Positions 1-9,274 of a stretch of 64,000 bases of DNA are shown in pieces (the stretch's first letter is position 1; every line of letters starts with the position of its first letter). Both the position numbers and the translations under genes were made by a program. The DNA is from CATQGW01 sp965262235 (GTDB lineage Bacteria > Chloroflexota > Dehalococcoidia > Bin125). The stretch is taken from assembly GCA_965262235.1 (NCBI GenBank), contig OZ253504.1:3224001-3288000 (forward strand). Direction: 5' to 3'. The notes below the pieces were generated by a model. The model saw nothing but the letters and a program-made list of their open reading frames with translations, searched no databases and had not been told where the DNA came from.

Positions 1-13
1 AGCGGGATGCCGA

Positions 14-532
14 TCAGGCCTCGCCCGCTTGCATCACCAGCAGCAGCTCGCCCTGTTCGACCATGCTGTCCGCCGCCACCAGGACCTCGCTGATCGTGCC
101 GGCCGCGGGCGAGCGGATCTCGTTGTTCATCTTCATCGCCACGATGACCAGGAGCGGATCGTTCTCCTGCACCTCGTCGCCGGCGGCGACCAGGACCTCG
201 GAGACCTTGCCGGTCATCAGGGCGTTGATCCGCACCTCGCCCTCGATCGCGGGCGTGATTGTGTCGAAGGTCCGCGCGGCGCTGCGCTCGATCCCGACCG
301 CGTAGTGGTCGGGGCCGATGAAGAGATCGAGCGAGTAGCCGTCGCGCTTGATCGCGACCGGCGTGCGGCGGCCGTCGATCCGCAGACGGAAGAGCGTGTT
401 GTCGTCGAGCGACTCAAGCACGACGGAGTATTCGGCGTCGTCGACGCGCGCGACGAAGCGACCCTCGCCGGCGTCTTCGATCGACACCTCGCGGAGTTCG
501 CCGCCAACGTTTAGCCGGTAGTTCTTCGCCAT
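14..532 (-). CDS. Biotin carboxyl carrier protein of an acyl-CoA carboxylase
   Basis: 172 aa. The C-terminal ~70 residues form a biotinyl/lipoyl-attachment domain with the biotinylation motif AMKMNNEI (Lys near residue 134), preceded by the typical GKVSEVLVAAGDEV strand pattern. The N-terminal ~90 residues are an unassigned beta-rich segment, as in carrier subunits of acetyl/propionyl-CoA carboxylases. The carrier would shuttle carboxybiotin from the biotin carboxylase encoded just upstream. The start ATG lies inside the 3' end of that gene (22-base overlap) and follows GGAGCAGGG, so translation is probably coupled. No carboxyltransferase subunit is in the window, so the acyl-CoA substrate cannot be inferred. 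Confidence 0.9.
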   Translation of the reverse strand: MAKNYRLNVGGELREVSIEDAGEGRFVARVDDAEYSVVLESLDDNTLFRLRIDGRRTPVAIKRDGYSLDLFIGPDHYAVGIERSAARTFDTITPAIEGEVRINALMTGKVSEVLVAAGDEVQENDPLLVIVAMKMNNEIRSPAAGTISEVLVAADSMVEQGELLLVMQAGEA

Positions 533-2048
533 CCCTGCTCCACCGGATAGCGCCGCCCGCGCGACGAGAGGGCCCAGGGGTTGTGCAGCGACGGCGCCCC
601 GCGCTCGGCCTCCGCGCGCTCGCCCTGGGTGTGGAAGAAGAGCGCCGCGGCGACGGCGGCGCGAACCGCCGCCCGCGGGCGGTCGGCGGGGTCGAGCACC
701 TGGTTGTCGTCGACGAAGGTCGTGTCGATATTGCCTTCGAGGAAGCGCGGGTCATCGAGCAGCGCCTGATGGAACGGCACCGAGGTGCTGACCCCGAGGA
801 TCAGGTATTCGCCCAGCGCGCGGCGCATCCGGCGGATGCACTGGTCGCGAGTCTCGCCCCAGGTGATCAGCTTGCCGATCAGGGAGTCGTACCAGGGGCT
901 GATCCCGACGCCGCGGGCCAGCATGCTGTCGAGCCGCACGCCCGGGCCGCCGGGTTCGCGGAACCAGGCGATCGGGCCCACGGAAGGCGCGAAATCGCGG
1001 TAGGGGTCTTCGGCGGTGATCCGGCACTCCATCGCCCAGCCGCGGATCGGGCGCTGCTCGCGGGTGTAGCCGATCGGCAGCCCGCCGGCGATGCGCAGCT
1101 GGTCCTGCACGAGATCGACGCCGCGCACGAGTTCGGTGACGGGGTGCTCGACCTGGAGGCGTGTGTTCATTTCGAGGAAGGCGAACTCGTCGTTCCAGAG
1201 CAGGAACTCGACGGTGCCGGTGCTGGTGTAGTCGCAGGCCCGGGCGGCGGCCAGGGCGGCCTCCTCCATGCGCGCGCGCAGGTCGGGTGAGATGCCCGTG
1301 GCGGGCGCTTCCTCGACGAGCTTCTGGCGGCGGCGCTGAATCGAGCACTCGCGTTCGCCGAGCGCGACGAGGTTGCCCTGCATGTCGCCAACGATCTGGA
1401 TCTCGATGTGCCGCGCCGGGCGGATCAGCTTTTCGACGAAGACCTCATCGCTGGCGAACGCGGTGCGGGCTTCGTCCTGCGCCTGCGAGATCGCGCGCTC
1501 GAACTCGTCGCCGGAGTTGACGGTGCGGATTCCGCGGCCACCGCCGCCGGCGGCGGCCTTGATCACGACCGGGTAGCCGATCTGCTCGGCGATCGCGCGG
1601 GCCTCTTGCGGGTCGCTGATCGGTTCGATGCTGCCGGGGATGATCGGAACGCCGGCGGCCTGCATCGTGCGGCGCGAGGCGATCTTGTCGCCCATCAGCT
1701 CGATCGCCTCGGGTGAGGGGCCGATGAAGGTGATCCCCGCGTCGCCGCAGGCGCGGGCGAAGTTCGCGTTCTCGGAGAGGAAGCCGTAGCCGGGGTGGAT
1801 CGCGTCGGCGCCGGTCTCGCGGGCCGCGTGAGGATCGCGTCGATGTTGAGGTAGCTGGCAGCGGGATCGGCGTCGCCGATCAGCTGCGCGGTGTCTGCGA
1901 GGCGCACGTGCCGGGCAGTGCGGTCGGCCTCGGAGTAAACCGCGACGGCGCGGATCCCGAGGTCGCGTGCGCCGCGGATCACACGCACCGCGATCTCGCC
2001 ACGATTGGCGATCAACAGGGTGCCGATCGACGATGCATGTCCGCGCAT
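511..2048 (-). CDS. Biotin carboxylase subunit, apparently frameshifted near 1821-1835
   Basis: ATP-grasp biotin carboxylase, which carboxylates the biotin of the adjacent carrier protein. The N-terminus starts at ATG 2048 and carries LLIANRGEIAVRVIR. The frame then breaks: about 2048-1830 reads in one frame and 1830-511 in another. Restoring one G in the minus-strand run CTCACGCGGCCCGC gives the expected continuation ...ILTAARETGADAIHPGYG. Downstream are the glycine-rich ATP loop AAAGGGGRGI and the catalytic segment EMNTRLQVEHPVTE. The repaired length (~512 aa) fits the family. The single-base loss is either a sequencing error or a recent mutation; the rest shows no decay. Function is certain by family, intactness is not. 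Confidence 0.85.
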
Positions 2049-2173
2049 CCGTGCACCTTCACTCGCGACCGTTGGGCAACCGTTCGGCGACGGTTGGCGG
2101 CCAGGCAGGATCATACCCGTGGACGGCCCAGCATACGAACCAACAAACGGCTAAGTGGGCTACGAACTGAGAC

Positions 2174-3976
2174 TCAGACCGGCCCGGGCGCCCGAGCGGC
2201 CACGGCCTCGGAGAGCATCGCGCTGAACTCGGCGAGCAGCATCGCGCCGAGGTCTTCGCCGCCGCGCACGCGCACTGCGACAGCGCCCGCTTCGGCCTCG
2301 CGGTCGCCGATCACCAGCAAATAGGGGATCTTTGCGCGCTGGCCGTTGCGAATCTTGGCCTGCATCCGCTCATTGCCCGTGTCGACATCGACGCGCAGCC
2401 CGGCGGCGCGCAGCTGCTGCGCGACCTGCTCGGCCCACTCGATGTGGCGATCGGCGATCGGCACGCAGCGCGCCTGCACGGGCGCGAGCCAGGCGGGGAA
2501 TGCGCCCGCGTAGTGCTCGATCAGGATGCCCAGAAAGCGTTCGAGCGAGCCGTGGATCGCGCGGTGGATCACAACCGGCGTGTGGCGCTCGCCGTCCTCG
2601 CCGATGTAGACGCAGCCCAGCCGGGCGGGCTGGATGAGGTCCAGCTGGACGGTCGAGAGCTGCCATTCGCGACCCATCACGTCGTTGACGAAGAGGTCGG
2701 CCTTGGGGCCGTAGAAGGCCGCCTCGCCGACCTGTTCGACGTAGTCGACGCCGGCGGCGTCGAGTGCGCTGCGCAGCGCGTCGACCGCCTCGGCCCACGC
2801 CTGCGGATCGTCGACGAACTTGCCCTCGCCGCCGGGCAGCGAGAATTCGTAGCGGAAGTCGGTCAGGCCGTAGGTGGCGAGCAGCGTGCGGACCAGCTCC
2901 AGCACGCGACCGACTTCGTCGGAGACTTGCTCCGGGGTGAGGAAGATGTGGCAGTCGTCCTGGGTCAGCGAGCGCACGCGAGTCAGGCCGCCGAGCTGGC
3001 CCGACTTCTCGAAGCGGTAGAGCGTGGCCTGCTCCGAATAGCGCAGCGGCAGCTCGCGATAGGAGTGCAGGCCCGCGTTGTAGAGCGTCATGTGGACGGG
3101 GCAGTTCATCGGCTTGAGGAAGTACTCGGTCTCGCCGTCGACCATCGCGGGGAACATCACGTCGCGGTAGTTGGCGAGATGCCCGGAGCGCTCGAACAGC
3201 TCGGCGCGGGCCAGGTGGCCGGTCCAGACTTCGGTGTAGCCGCGTTCGAGCTGGAGCTCGCGGATCAGCCGCTCCATCTCGTTCTTGATGATCGTCCCGT
3301 TTGGCAGCAGCAGCGGGATGCCGGCGCCGATGTCTTCGGAGAAGGTGAAGAGGCCGAGTTCGCGGCCGAGCCGACGGTGGTCGCGCTGCTGCGCCTGCTC
3401 GATCCGCTGGAAGTGCTCGTCGAGCTCGTCCCTGGTCGCGAAGAGCGCGCCGTAGACGCGCTGCAGCTGCGGGCGGTGCTCGTCGCCGCGCCAGTAGGCG
3501 CCGGCGACGCTGGTCAGCTTGAACGGCCCGATCTGGCGGGTCGTCCGAACATGCCCGCCGCGGCAGAGGTCGGTGAAGTCGGCGTGGGTGCAGAGGCCGA
3601 GGGTGTCGGAGTCGGCGCTGAACTGGTCGATCAGCTCGAGCTTGAACGGCTGGTCGGCGAAGCGCTCACGCGCGTCGGCGACCTCAACCTCGCTCCAGAC
3701 GAAGCGGTGATTGCGTTTCATCTCACGTCGCATGCGGCGCTCGATCTCCTTGAGATCGTCGGGCGTCAGCGCGCGCGGGAGGTCGAAGTCGTAGTAGAAG
3801 CCGGTGTCGATCGGCGGGCCGATCGCGATCTTGCCCTCGGGAAAGAGCTGCAGCACGACCTGCGCGAGGACGTGCGCGGCCGAATGGCGCATGCGTCGCA
3901 GCCACTCCTGCGGCTCGACATCCTTGGCGCCCGCGATCGGCTCGGCGACTTCCGCTTCGGTCAGCTGCTCGGCCAC
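2174..3976 (-). CDS. thrS: Threonine--tRNA ligase lacking the TGS domain
   Basis: Class II aminoacyl-tRNA synthetase charging tRNA-Thr. The N-terminus begins almost directly with the editing domain (HSAAHVLAQVV, later DLCRGGHV, the HxxxH/CxxxH zinc-type site). The catalytic core follows, with motif 2 around RYSEQATLYRFEKSGQLGG, MNCPVH, and motif 3 near VVIHRAIHGSLERFLGILIE, then an anticodon-binding domain. The usual ~60-residue N-terminal TGS domain is absent, as in some bacterial ThrS. GTG 3976 is chosen because AGGAAGG lies about 7 bases before it; GTG 4000 in the same frame is possible. A tRNA-Val gene lies just upstream on the same strand and may share the transcript. Confidence 0.95.
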   Translation of the reverse strand: MAEQLTEAEVAEPIAGAKDVEPQEWLRRMRHSAAHVLAQVVLQLFPEGKIAIGPPIDTGFYYDFDLPRALTPDDLKEIERRMRREMKRNHRFVWSEVEVADARERFADQPFKLELIDQFSADSDTLGLCTHADFTDLCRGGHVRTTRQIGPFKLTSVAGAYWRGDEHRPQLQRVYGALFATRDELDEHFQRIEQAQQRDHRRLGRELGLFTFSEDIGAGIPLLLPNGTIIKNEMERLIRELQLERGYTEVWTGHLARAELFERSGHLANYRDVMFPAMVDGETEYFLKPMNCPVHMTLYNAGLHSYRELPLRYSEQATLYRFEKSGQLGGLTRVRSLTQDDCHIFLTPEQVSDEVGRVLELVRTLLATYGLTDFRYEFSLPGGEGKFVDDPQAWAEAVDALRSALDAAGVDYVEQVGEAAFYGPKADLFVNDVMGREWQLSTVQLDLIQPARLGCVYIGEDGERHTPVVIHRAIHGSLERFLGILIEHYAGAFPAWLAPVQARCVPIADRHIEWAEQVAQQLRAAGLRVDVDTGNERMQAKIRNGQRAKIPYLLVIGDREAEAGAVAVRVRGGEDLGAMLLAEFSAMLSEAVAARAPGPV

Positions 3977-4055
3977 GCGCAACCCTTCCTGCCCGGCCAC
4001 CCGTCAGCCGGCCCGCTGGTCGATTCGGCTCATTCTGCTTGAGGGGTTGGCGCGA

Positions 4056-4132
4056 TGGTGGGCGATACTGGACTTGAACCAGTGACCTCCGCGATGTCAA
4101 CGCGGCGCTCTAGCCAACTGAGCTAACCGCCC
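4056..4132 (-). tRNA. tRNA-Val(GAC)
   Basis: Cloverleaf on the minus strand. The acceptor stem GGGCGGT pairs with ATCGCCC, the discriminator is A, and CCA is encoded (4056-4058). The anticodon stem CCGCG/CGCGG encloses loop TTGACAT, giving anticodon GAC (reads GUC, valine). The T-arm contains GGTTCAAGTCC. It lies about 80 bases upstream of thrS on the same strand. Confidence 0.95.
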
Positions 4133-4427
4133 ACACGAGCCACATGCGGCGACGTTGAGTCACGCTCACCGCGCGTTATCGCTCGTCGATCTTAGCAGGG
4201 TGTGGCACGGCGCTGAAGGGGCGTTGGAGCGCCGCGACGAGCTCCTGCAGGCTTCTGTCAGGGCCCGCCGGCGGGTTCGACGCGCCGGGGGAACCGGACC
4301 TCCCTCTCCTTCAGGCATCCCCCCACGATGTGTGGCCGACGGCCAGATTGAGCGGCCGGAGGAATCCGATTCTTCGCGGCGTCGGGGGGTCTGACGGGGC
4401 TGCCGGGACTCGCGGGAACGCGCGTTT

Positions 4428-4465
4428 GTCAACGCGTTGACGAAGCGCAGTGCAGTGGCTAGCGT
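4428..4465 (+). promoter_or_regulatory. Candidate promoter with palindromic operator
   Basis: A perfect 14-base palindrome GTCAACGCGTTGAC (4428-4441) overlaps a -35-like TTGACG (4437-4442). A 17-base spacer leads to TAGCGT (4460-4465). It lies in the 481-base gene-free stretch 4133-4613 upstream of tRNA-Lys, where I see no convincing ORF. A palindrome on the -35 box suggests repressor control, but the transcript it would make is unclear. Confidence 0.35.
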
Positions 4466-4537
4466 TCCCGCCACAGCGTCGGTCCGTCTGATAGGGGAGA
4501 ACAGATTGGCGCACCCGACCCGGCACCGCGGTGTACG

Positions 4538-4553
4538 CTGCCCTACAGGGCAG
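4538..4553 (+). other. Short hairpin upstream of tRNA-Lys
   Basis: CTGCCCTACAGGGCAG is a perfect 16-base palindrome that can fold as a 6-7 bp stem. A -10-like TACGCT sits at 4534-4539 just before it. It may be a leader or processing element for the tRNA transcript beginning at 4614. The role is inferred only. Confidence 0.3.
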
Positions 4554-4613
4554 GATGTAGGTCGTCGAATCGTCGCAACGCGACAGTTCAGCGCCTGCGT
4601 TGCCTCCATCCGT

Positions 4614-4689
<76 letters not shown>

Positions 4690-4775
4690 GCACATCTCCC
4701 GCTGCCCTCCGGGGCCGTGGGCCGCGCTGGTGGCGCGCTCCCGAACGTCCGCGGCGGCCGCTCCGGCGGTCCGAC

Positions 4776-4860
4776 GGGGAAGTGTCGGAACTGGCAGACG
4801 AGCATGACTTAGAATCATGTGCCGCAAGGCGTAGGAGTTCGAGTCTCCTCTTCCCCACCA
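4776..4860 (+). tRNA. tRNA-Leu(TAG)
   Basis: The acceptor GGGGAAG pairs with CTTCCCC, then A and encoded CCA (4858-4860). The anticodon arm CATGA-CTTAGAA-TCATG gives anticodon TAG (reads CUA, leucine). The long variable arm TGCCGCAAGGCG is typical of the class II tRNA-Leu shape. Confidence 0.95.
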
Positions 4861-4941
4861 CCCAGGCCGTCGCAAGCGGCCGCAGGCATGGGCGCAGCAA
4901 GTTGGTTATTTTGGCAGCACACCCAATGAAGGAGTCCCGCG

Positions 4942-5979
4942 ATGGCTGAACCTCTGCTCAGCGTGAAGGACCTCTCCACCCACTTCTTCACCTCAGAAGG
5001 CGTCGTCAGGGCCGTCAACGATGTCTCCTACGACGTGATGCCCGGTCAGACGCTTGGCCTGGTCGGCGAGTCCGGCTCGGGCAAGAGCGTCTCGGCGCTC
5101 TCGCTGCTGCGGCTGATTCCCAACCCGCCCGGCAAGATCGTTCAGGGCGAGGTCTGGTTCGACGGCGAAGAGCTGATGAGTGTCGACGACTCGCGGATGC
5201 GCGAGATTCGCGGCAACGAGATCGCGATGGTCTTCCAGGAGCCGATGACCTCGCTGAACCCGGTGCTCACGATCGGTCGCCAGCTGACCGAGGCGATCGA
5301 GCTGCACATGGGCATGCGCCGCAACGAGGCCAACGAGCGCGCGATCGAGCTGCTGCACATGGTCGGCATTCCCGCCGCCGAGCAGCGGCTGTTCGACTTC
5401 CCCCACCAGTTCTCGGGCGGGATGCGCCAGCGCGTGATGATCGCAATGGCGCTGTCCTGCGACCCGAAGCTGCTGCTGGCCGACGAGCCGACCACAGCGC
5501 TTGACGTAACCATTCAGGCGCAGGTGCTCGAAGTGATGGCGCGGCTCAGCCGCGAGCTGGGCACGTCGGTGATCGTGATCACGCACAACCTTGGCGTGGT
5601 CGCGCGTTACGCCGACCGCGTCAACGTGATGTACGGCGGGCGGATCGTCGAGAGCGGCGAGGCCGCCGACATCTACGCACGTCCCAAGCACGCGTACACG
5701 CTGGGGCTGCTCGAATCGGTCCCCCGGCTGGACGCACGCACGGGCCGGCTGATCCCGATTGAGGGCACGCCGCCCGACCTGACCAACCTCCCCGACGGAT
5801 GTTCGTTCGCGCCGCGTTGCCGCTTCGCGACCGACCACTGCCGCGAAGAGCGTCCGGAGCTAATCGAGTTCGCCCCTGGCCACCTCGTCGCCTGCTGGAA
5901 CTCGGACGCCGTCGAGGAAGAGGCCAACACTATTCTGGCCACCGCACTGACCGCCGAGGAGATTGCCGCCAATGCCTGA
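4942..5979 (+). CDS. Oligopeptide/dipeptide ABC transporter ATPase (DppD/OppD-like)
   Basis: 345 aa cytoplasmic ATPase of a peptide/nickel-type importer. It shows Walker A GESGSGKS, Q-loop MVFQEPMTSLNP, signature FSGGMRQRV, Walker B LLLADEPTTALD and the switch histidine in VIVITHN. The C-terminal Cys-containing oligopeptide-transporter region CSFAPRCRFATDHC is present. AAGGAG precedes the ATG. The second ATPase overlaps its 3' end by 8 bases (ATG 5972), so the two form an operon and probably a heterodimer. Unusually, no permease or substrate-binding gene adjoins, so the substrate cannot be read from context. Confidence 0.93.
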   Translation: MAEPLLSVKDLSTHFFTSEGVVRAVNDVSYDVMPGQTLGLVGESGSGKSVSALSLLRLIPNPPGKIVQGEVWFDGEELMSVDDSRMREIRGNEIAMVFQEPMTSLNPVLTIGRQLTEAIELHMGMRRNEANERAIELLHMVGIPAAEQRLFDFPHQFSGGMRQRVMIAMALSCDPKLLLADEPTTALDVTIQAQVLEVMARLSRELGTSVIVITHNLGVVARYADRVNVMYGGRIVESGEAADIYARPKHAYTLGLLESVPRLDARTGRLIPIEGTPPDLTNLPDGCSFAPRCRFATDHCREERPELIEFAPGHLVACWNSDAVEEEANTILATALTAEEIAANA

Positions 5980-7231
5980 CGACGACCAGACCACCAATGG
6001 CGAGATGACCACAGAGGAGATGTCCGCTCGGAGCATCGAGGCCGCCGCCGGGACGATGACCCCGGAGCAGATGCGCGCCGCCGCGACCGCCAGTGTCGGT
6101 CTCGCGGCTGCCGCGCTCGCCGAGATCGGCGAGGGCCAGCGCACCGAGCCGCATGAGAACACGCTGCTGCAGGTCGAGAACCTCAAGATGTACTTCCCGG
6201 TCACTGCCGGGTTGCTGCTCAAGCGCAAGGTCGCCGACATCAAAGCGGTCGACGGCATCAGCTTCGCCGTGCGCGAAGGTGAGACGCTGGGCCTCGTGGG
6301 CGAGTCGGGCTGCGGCAAGTCGACGACGGGCCGCGCGATCCTGCAGCTCTATCGCCCGACGGCGGGCAACGTGTACCTGTCGCCGCCGCGCTACACGAGC
6401 CACATCGTGGCGCACCCCGAGGCCAGCGGCGTAGCGCAGACGATCGAGCGCGACGTGGCGGCGCCCGATGTGGGCACGGCCGGCGGCGACGCGGTCGACC
6501 TGACGGTGCTGACGGGCCGCAACCTGCGCGCCTACCGGCGCCAGATGCAGATGATCTTCCAGGACCCCTACGCGTCGCTGAACCCGCGCATGAGCGTCGG
6601 CAGCATCGTCGCGGAACCGATGGTGATTCACGGCCTGCAGCGCGGGCGACGCAAGGAGCGCGTCCGCGAGCTGCTCGAGACGGTCGGCCTGAACCCCTAC
6701 TTCGCGAGCCGCTACCCGCACGAGTTCTCGGGCGGCCAGCGGCAGCGCATTGGAGTCGCCCGCGCGCTCGCGGTGGAGCCCGCCTTCATCGTGGCCGACG
6801 AGCCGGTCTCCGCGCTCGACGTGTCGATTCAGGCGCAGATCATCAACCTGCTGGAGGACCTCCAGTCGGACTTCGGGCTGACCTACCTGTTCATCGCTCA
6901 CGACCTCTCGGTCGTGCGTCACATCAGCCACCGCATTGCGGTGATGTACCTGGGCAAGATCGTTGAGCTGGCCCCTTCGGACGAGCTCTACGAGAACCCG
7001 CTGCACCCGTACACGCAGGCGCTGATCTCCGCAGTCCCGATTCCCGACCCCGCGATCGAGCGCCGTCGCGAGCGGTTGATCCTGACCGGCGATGTGCCCA
7101 ACCCGATCGCCCCGCCGCCGGGCTGCAACTTCCACACGCGCTGCCCGATCGCGATCGACATCTGCCGCGAGGACGACCCCGAATGGCGTGAGCTGGGGGC
7201 GAACCACTTCGTCCGCTGTCACCGCGTCTAA
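5972..7231 (+). CDS. Oligopeptide ABC transporter ATPase (DppF/OppF-like) with internal insertion
   Basis: 419 aa partner of the preceding ATPase, with Walker A GESGCGKST, Q-loop MIFQDPYASLNP, signature FSGGQRQRIG, Walker B FIVADEPVSALD and the C-terminal CNFHTRCPIAIDIC region. Two things are unusual for DppF. There is a ~65-residue N-terminal extension rich in Thr/Ala/Glu. There is also a roughly 45-residue insertion (VYLSPPRYTSHIVAHPEAS... to LTVLTGRNL) between Walker A and the Q-loop. The start is placed at ATG 5972 overlapping the previous stop; an in-frame TTG at 5963 also exists. A strong hairpin follows at 7255-7280. Confidence 0.92.
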   Translation: MPDDDQTTNGEMTTEEMSARSIEAAAGTMTPEQMRAAATASVGLAAAALAEIGEGQRTEPHENTLLQVENLKMYFPVTAGLLLKRKVADIKAVDGISFAVREGETLGLVGESGCGKSTTGRAILQLYRPTAGNVYLSPPRYTSHIVAHPEASGVAQTIERDVAAPDVGTAGGDAVDLTVLTGRNLRAYRRQMQMIFQDPYASLNPRMSVGSIVAEPMVIHGLQRGRRKERVRELLETVGLNPYFASRYPHEFSGGQRQRIGVARALAVEPAFIVADEPVSALDVSIQAQIINLLEDLQSDFGLTYLFIAHDLSVVRHISHRIAVMYLGKIVELAPSDELYENPLHPYTQALISAVPIPDPAIERRRERLILTGDVPNPIAPPPGCNFHTRCPIAIDICREDDPEWRELGANHFVRCHRV

Positions 7232-7254
7232 TCAACTCCAAGCCGGACTCAGAG

Positions 7255-7280
7255 CGAACGGGGCCGCAAGGCCCCGTTCG
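7255..7280 (+). terminator. Hairpin terminator after the ABC ATPase operon
   Basis: Perfect 11-bp stem CGAACGGGGCC / GGCCCCGTTCG closed by a GCAA tetraloop, 24 bases after the ABC ATPase stop. There is no T-run, as is common in GC-rich genomes. Confidence 0.65.
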
Positions 7281-7406
7281 TGATCCACTGCAGGGCCAGG
7301 ACTGCTCCCGCGTGAAGCGGCGTGGCCGATCCGTATCGGTGGCTCGCGTTCGATCTGACGTTGTGAGCGGAAACGCTGCTGGGATGCGGTGATACGCTCC
7401 ACGCGC

Positions 7407-9245
7407 ATGGACCGCCTTCCCGTCCGCAATTTCTGCATCGTCGCGCACATCGACCACGGCAAGTCGACGCTGTCTGATCGCCTGCTCGAGGTGACCGGGA
7501 CGGTCGACCCGCGCAATATGTCGGCGCAGCTGCTCGACAGCATGGCGCTGGAGCGCGAAAAGGGGATCACGATCAAGGCGCGCGCGGTGCGCATGCAGCA
7601 CACGACGCCCGCCGGTGAGCAGATCAAGCTGCACCTGATCGACACGCCGGGCCACGTGGATTTCTCCTACGAGGTCTCGCGCAGCCTCGCTGCGGCCGAG
7701 GGCGCTCTGCTCGTCGTCGACGCGGCTGAGGGCATTCAGGCCCAGACGCTCGCCAACGTCTATCTGGCGCTCGAGCAGGACCTCACGATGATCCCGGTGA
7801 TCAACAAGATCGACCTTGATGTGGCGCGTCCCGAGGCGGTCGCTGCCGAACTCGTCGATGTCGTCGGGTTCTCGTACGACGAGATGATCTACGTCTCGGC
7901 CAAGACCGGCCAGGGCATCGATGAGCTGCTCGCCGCGATTGTGGAGCGCATCCCGTCGCCGCGCGGCGACCGCGAGGCCCCGCTGCGGGCGCTGATCTTC
8001 GACTCCGAATACGACCCCTACAAGGGCGTGATCGCGCATGTCCGCGTGGTTGATGGGGAGATCACGGCGCAGACGCCGCTGCGCCTCGCGGCGGCCGACC
8101 GTCGCTTCGAGGCGATGGAGGTGGGCAGCTTCTCGCCTGAGCTGCGCCCGCTGCCGATCCTGACCGCGGGCGACGTGGGCTATGTCGCGACAGGGCTCAA
8201 GGACGTGGGCGATGTCCGCGTCGGTGACACGATGACGCTGGGCGGACGCCAGCGGCCCGAGCCGCTGCCCGGCTATCGCGAGCCCAAGGCGATGGTCTTC
8301 GCCGGGCTGTATCCGGCCAACAGCGCCGACTTCCAGGACCTGAGCGACGGGCTCGACAAGCTGCGGCTGTCGGACTCGTCGATGATCTACCAGCCCGAAT
8401 CCTCCGCCGCGCTGGGCTTTGGCTATCGGATGGGTTTCCTCGGGCTGCTGCACATGGAGATCGTGCAGGAGCGTCTGGAGCGCGAATACGGCCTCGACCT
8501 GGTCTTCACGGCGCCCTCCGTGGAGTACGAGGTCGAGACCACCGACGGCGGGGTCGTGCGCGTCGAGAATCCCTCGCTGCTGCCGGCGCCGCCGCGGATC
8601 GCGGAGGTTCGCGAGCCGTGGGTGAGCATCAGCGTGATCGCGCCGCAGCGTTTCGTGGGCTCAGTGATGGACCTGGTGACGGGGCGGCGGGGCCAGTACG
8701 AGCGGATGGAGTACCTGCAGCGCAGCGGGATCGCGGCGAACGGGGGCGGCGAGGACCAGATCCGCGTGCTGCTCGAGTACTCGATCCCGCTTTCGGAGAT
8801 CCTGACCGACTTCTACGACGACCTGAAATCGCGCACCCACGGGTACGCCAGCCTCGACTACACACTGACCGGCTATCGGCAGGCCAAGCTGGTCAAACTG
8901 GACCTGCTGATCAACGGTGAACCGGTCGACGCGCTGTCAGCGATCGTGCACGCCGACCAGGCTGCGACGCATGGCCGCGAGCTGACCGAGCGCCTGCGCA
9001 AGCTGATTCCGCGGCAGCTGTTCGATGTCCCGATTCAGGCCGCGGTGGGTGGCCGGATCGTGGCGCGGGAGACGGTCCGCGCGCTGCGCAAGAACGTGAC
9101 GGCGAAGTGCTACGGCGGCGATATCACGCGCAAGCGGAAGCTGCTGTCCCGTCAGGCGGAGGGCAAGAAGCGGCTCAAGCGTGTCGGCAACGTCGAGATC
9201 CCGCAGGAGGCGTTTCTCGCGGTGTTGCAGATCGGCAAGGACTGA
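7407..9245 (+). CDS. lepA: Elongation factor 4 (back-translocase LepA)
   Basis: 612 aa translational GTPase. It has the G1 motif AHIDHGKST, the effector region with EREKGITIKA, G3 DTPGHVDF and G4 NKIDL. The LepA-specific C-terminal domain follows (GYRQAKLVKLDLLINGEPVDAL, then RKNVTAKCYGGDITRKRKLL and AEGKKRLKRVG). It acts on stalled or mis-translocated ribosomes at the membrane/cytosol interface. ATG 7407 is chosen over an in-frame GTG at 7389 because the conserved N-terminus starts there. A -10-like TACGCT at 7393-7398 would give a very short leader. Confidence 0.96.
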   Translation: MDRLPVRNFCIVAHIDHGKSTLSDRLLEVTGTVDPRNMSAQLLDSMALEREKGITIKARAVRMQHTTPAGEQIKLHLIDTPGHVDFSYEVSRSLAAAEGALLVVDAAEGIQAQTLANVYLALEQDLTMIPVINKIDLDVARPEAVAAELVDVVGFSYDEMIYVSAKTGQGIDELLAAIVERIPSPRGDREAPLRALIFDSEYDPYKGVIAHVRVVDGEITAQTPLRLAAADRRFEAMEVGSFSPELRPLPILTAGDVGYVATGLKDVGDVRVGDTMTLGGRQRPEPLPGYREPKAMVFAGLYPANSADFQDLSDGLDKLRLSDSSMIYQPESSAALGFGYRMGFLGLLHMEIVQERLEREYGLDLVFTAPSVEYEVETTDGGVVRVENPSLLPAPPRIAEVREPWVSISVIAPQRFVGSVMDLVTGRRGQYERMEYLQRSGIAANGGGEDQIRVLLEYSIPLSEILTDFYDDLKSRTHGYASLDYTLTGYRQAKLVKLDLLINGEPVDALSAIVHADQAATHGRELTERLRKLIPRQLFDVPIQAAVGGRIVARETVRALRKNVTAKCYGGDITRKRKLLSRQAEGKKRLKRVGNVEIPQEAFLAVLQIGKD

Positions 9246-9274
9246 GCCCGCCTGCCCGCAGCGCGACGAAGCCT

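Noticed and set aside
4133..4613. tmRNA, RNase P or 6S RNA in the gap
   Set aside because: I could not find their diagnostic core sequences; only palindromes and promoter-like hexamers are visible.
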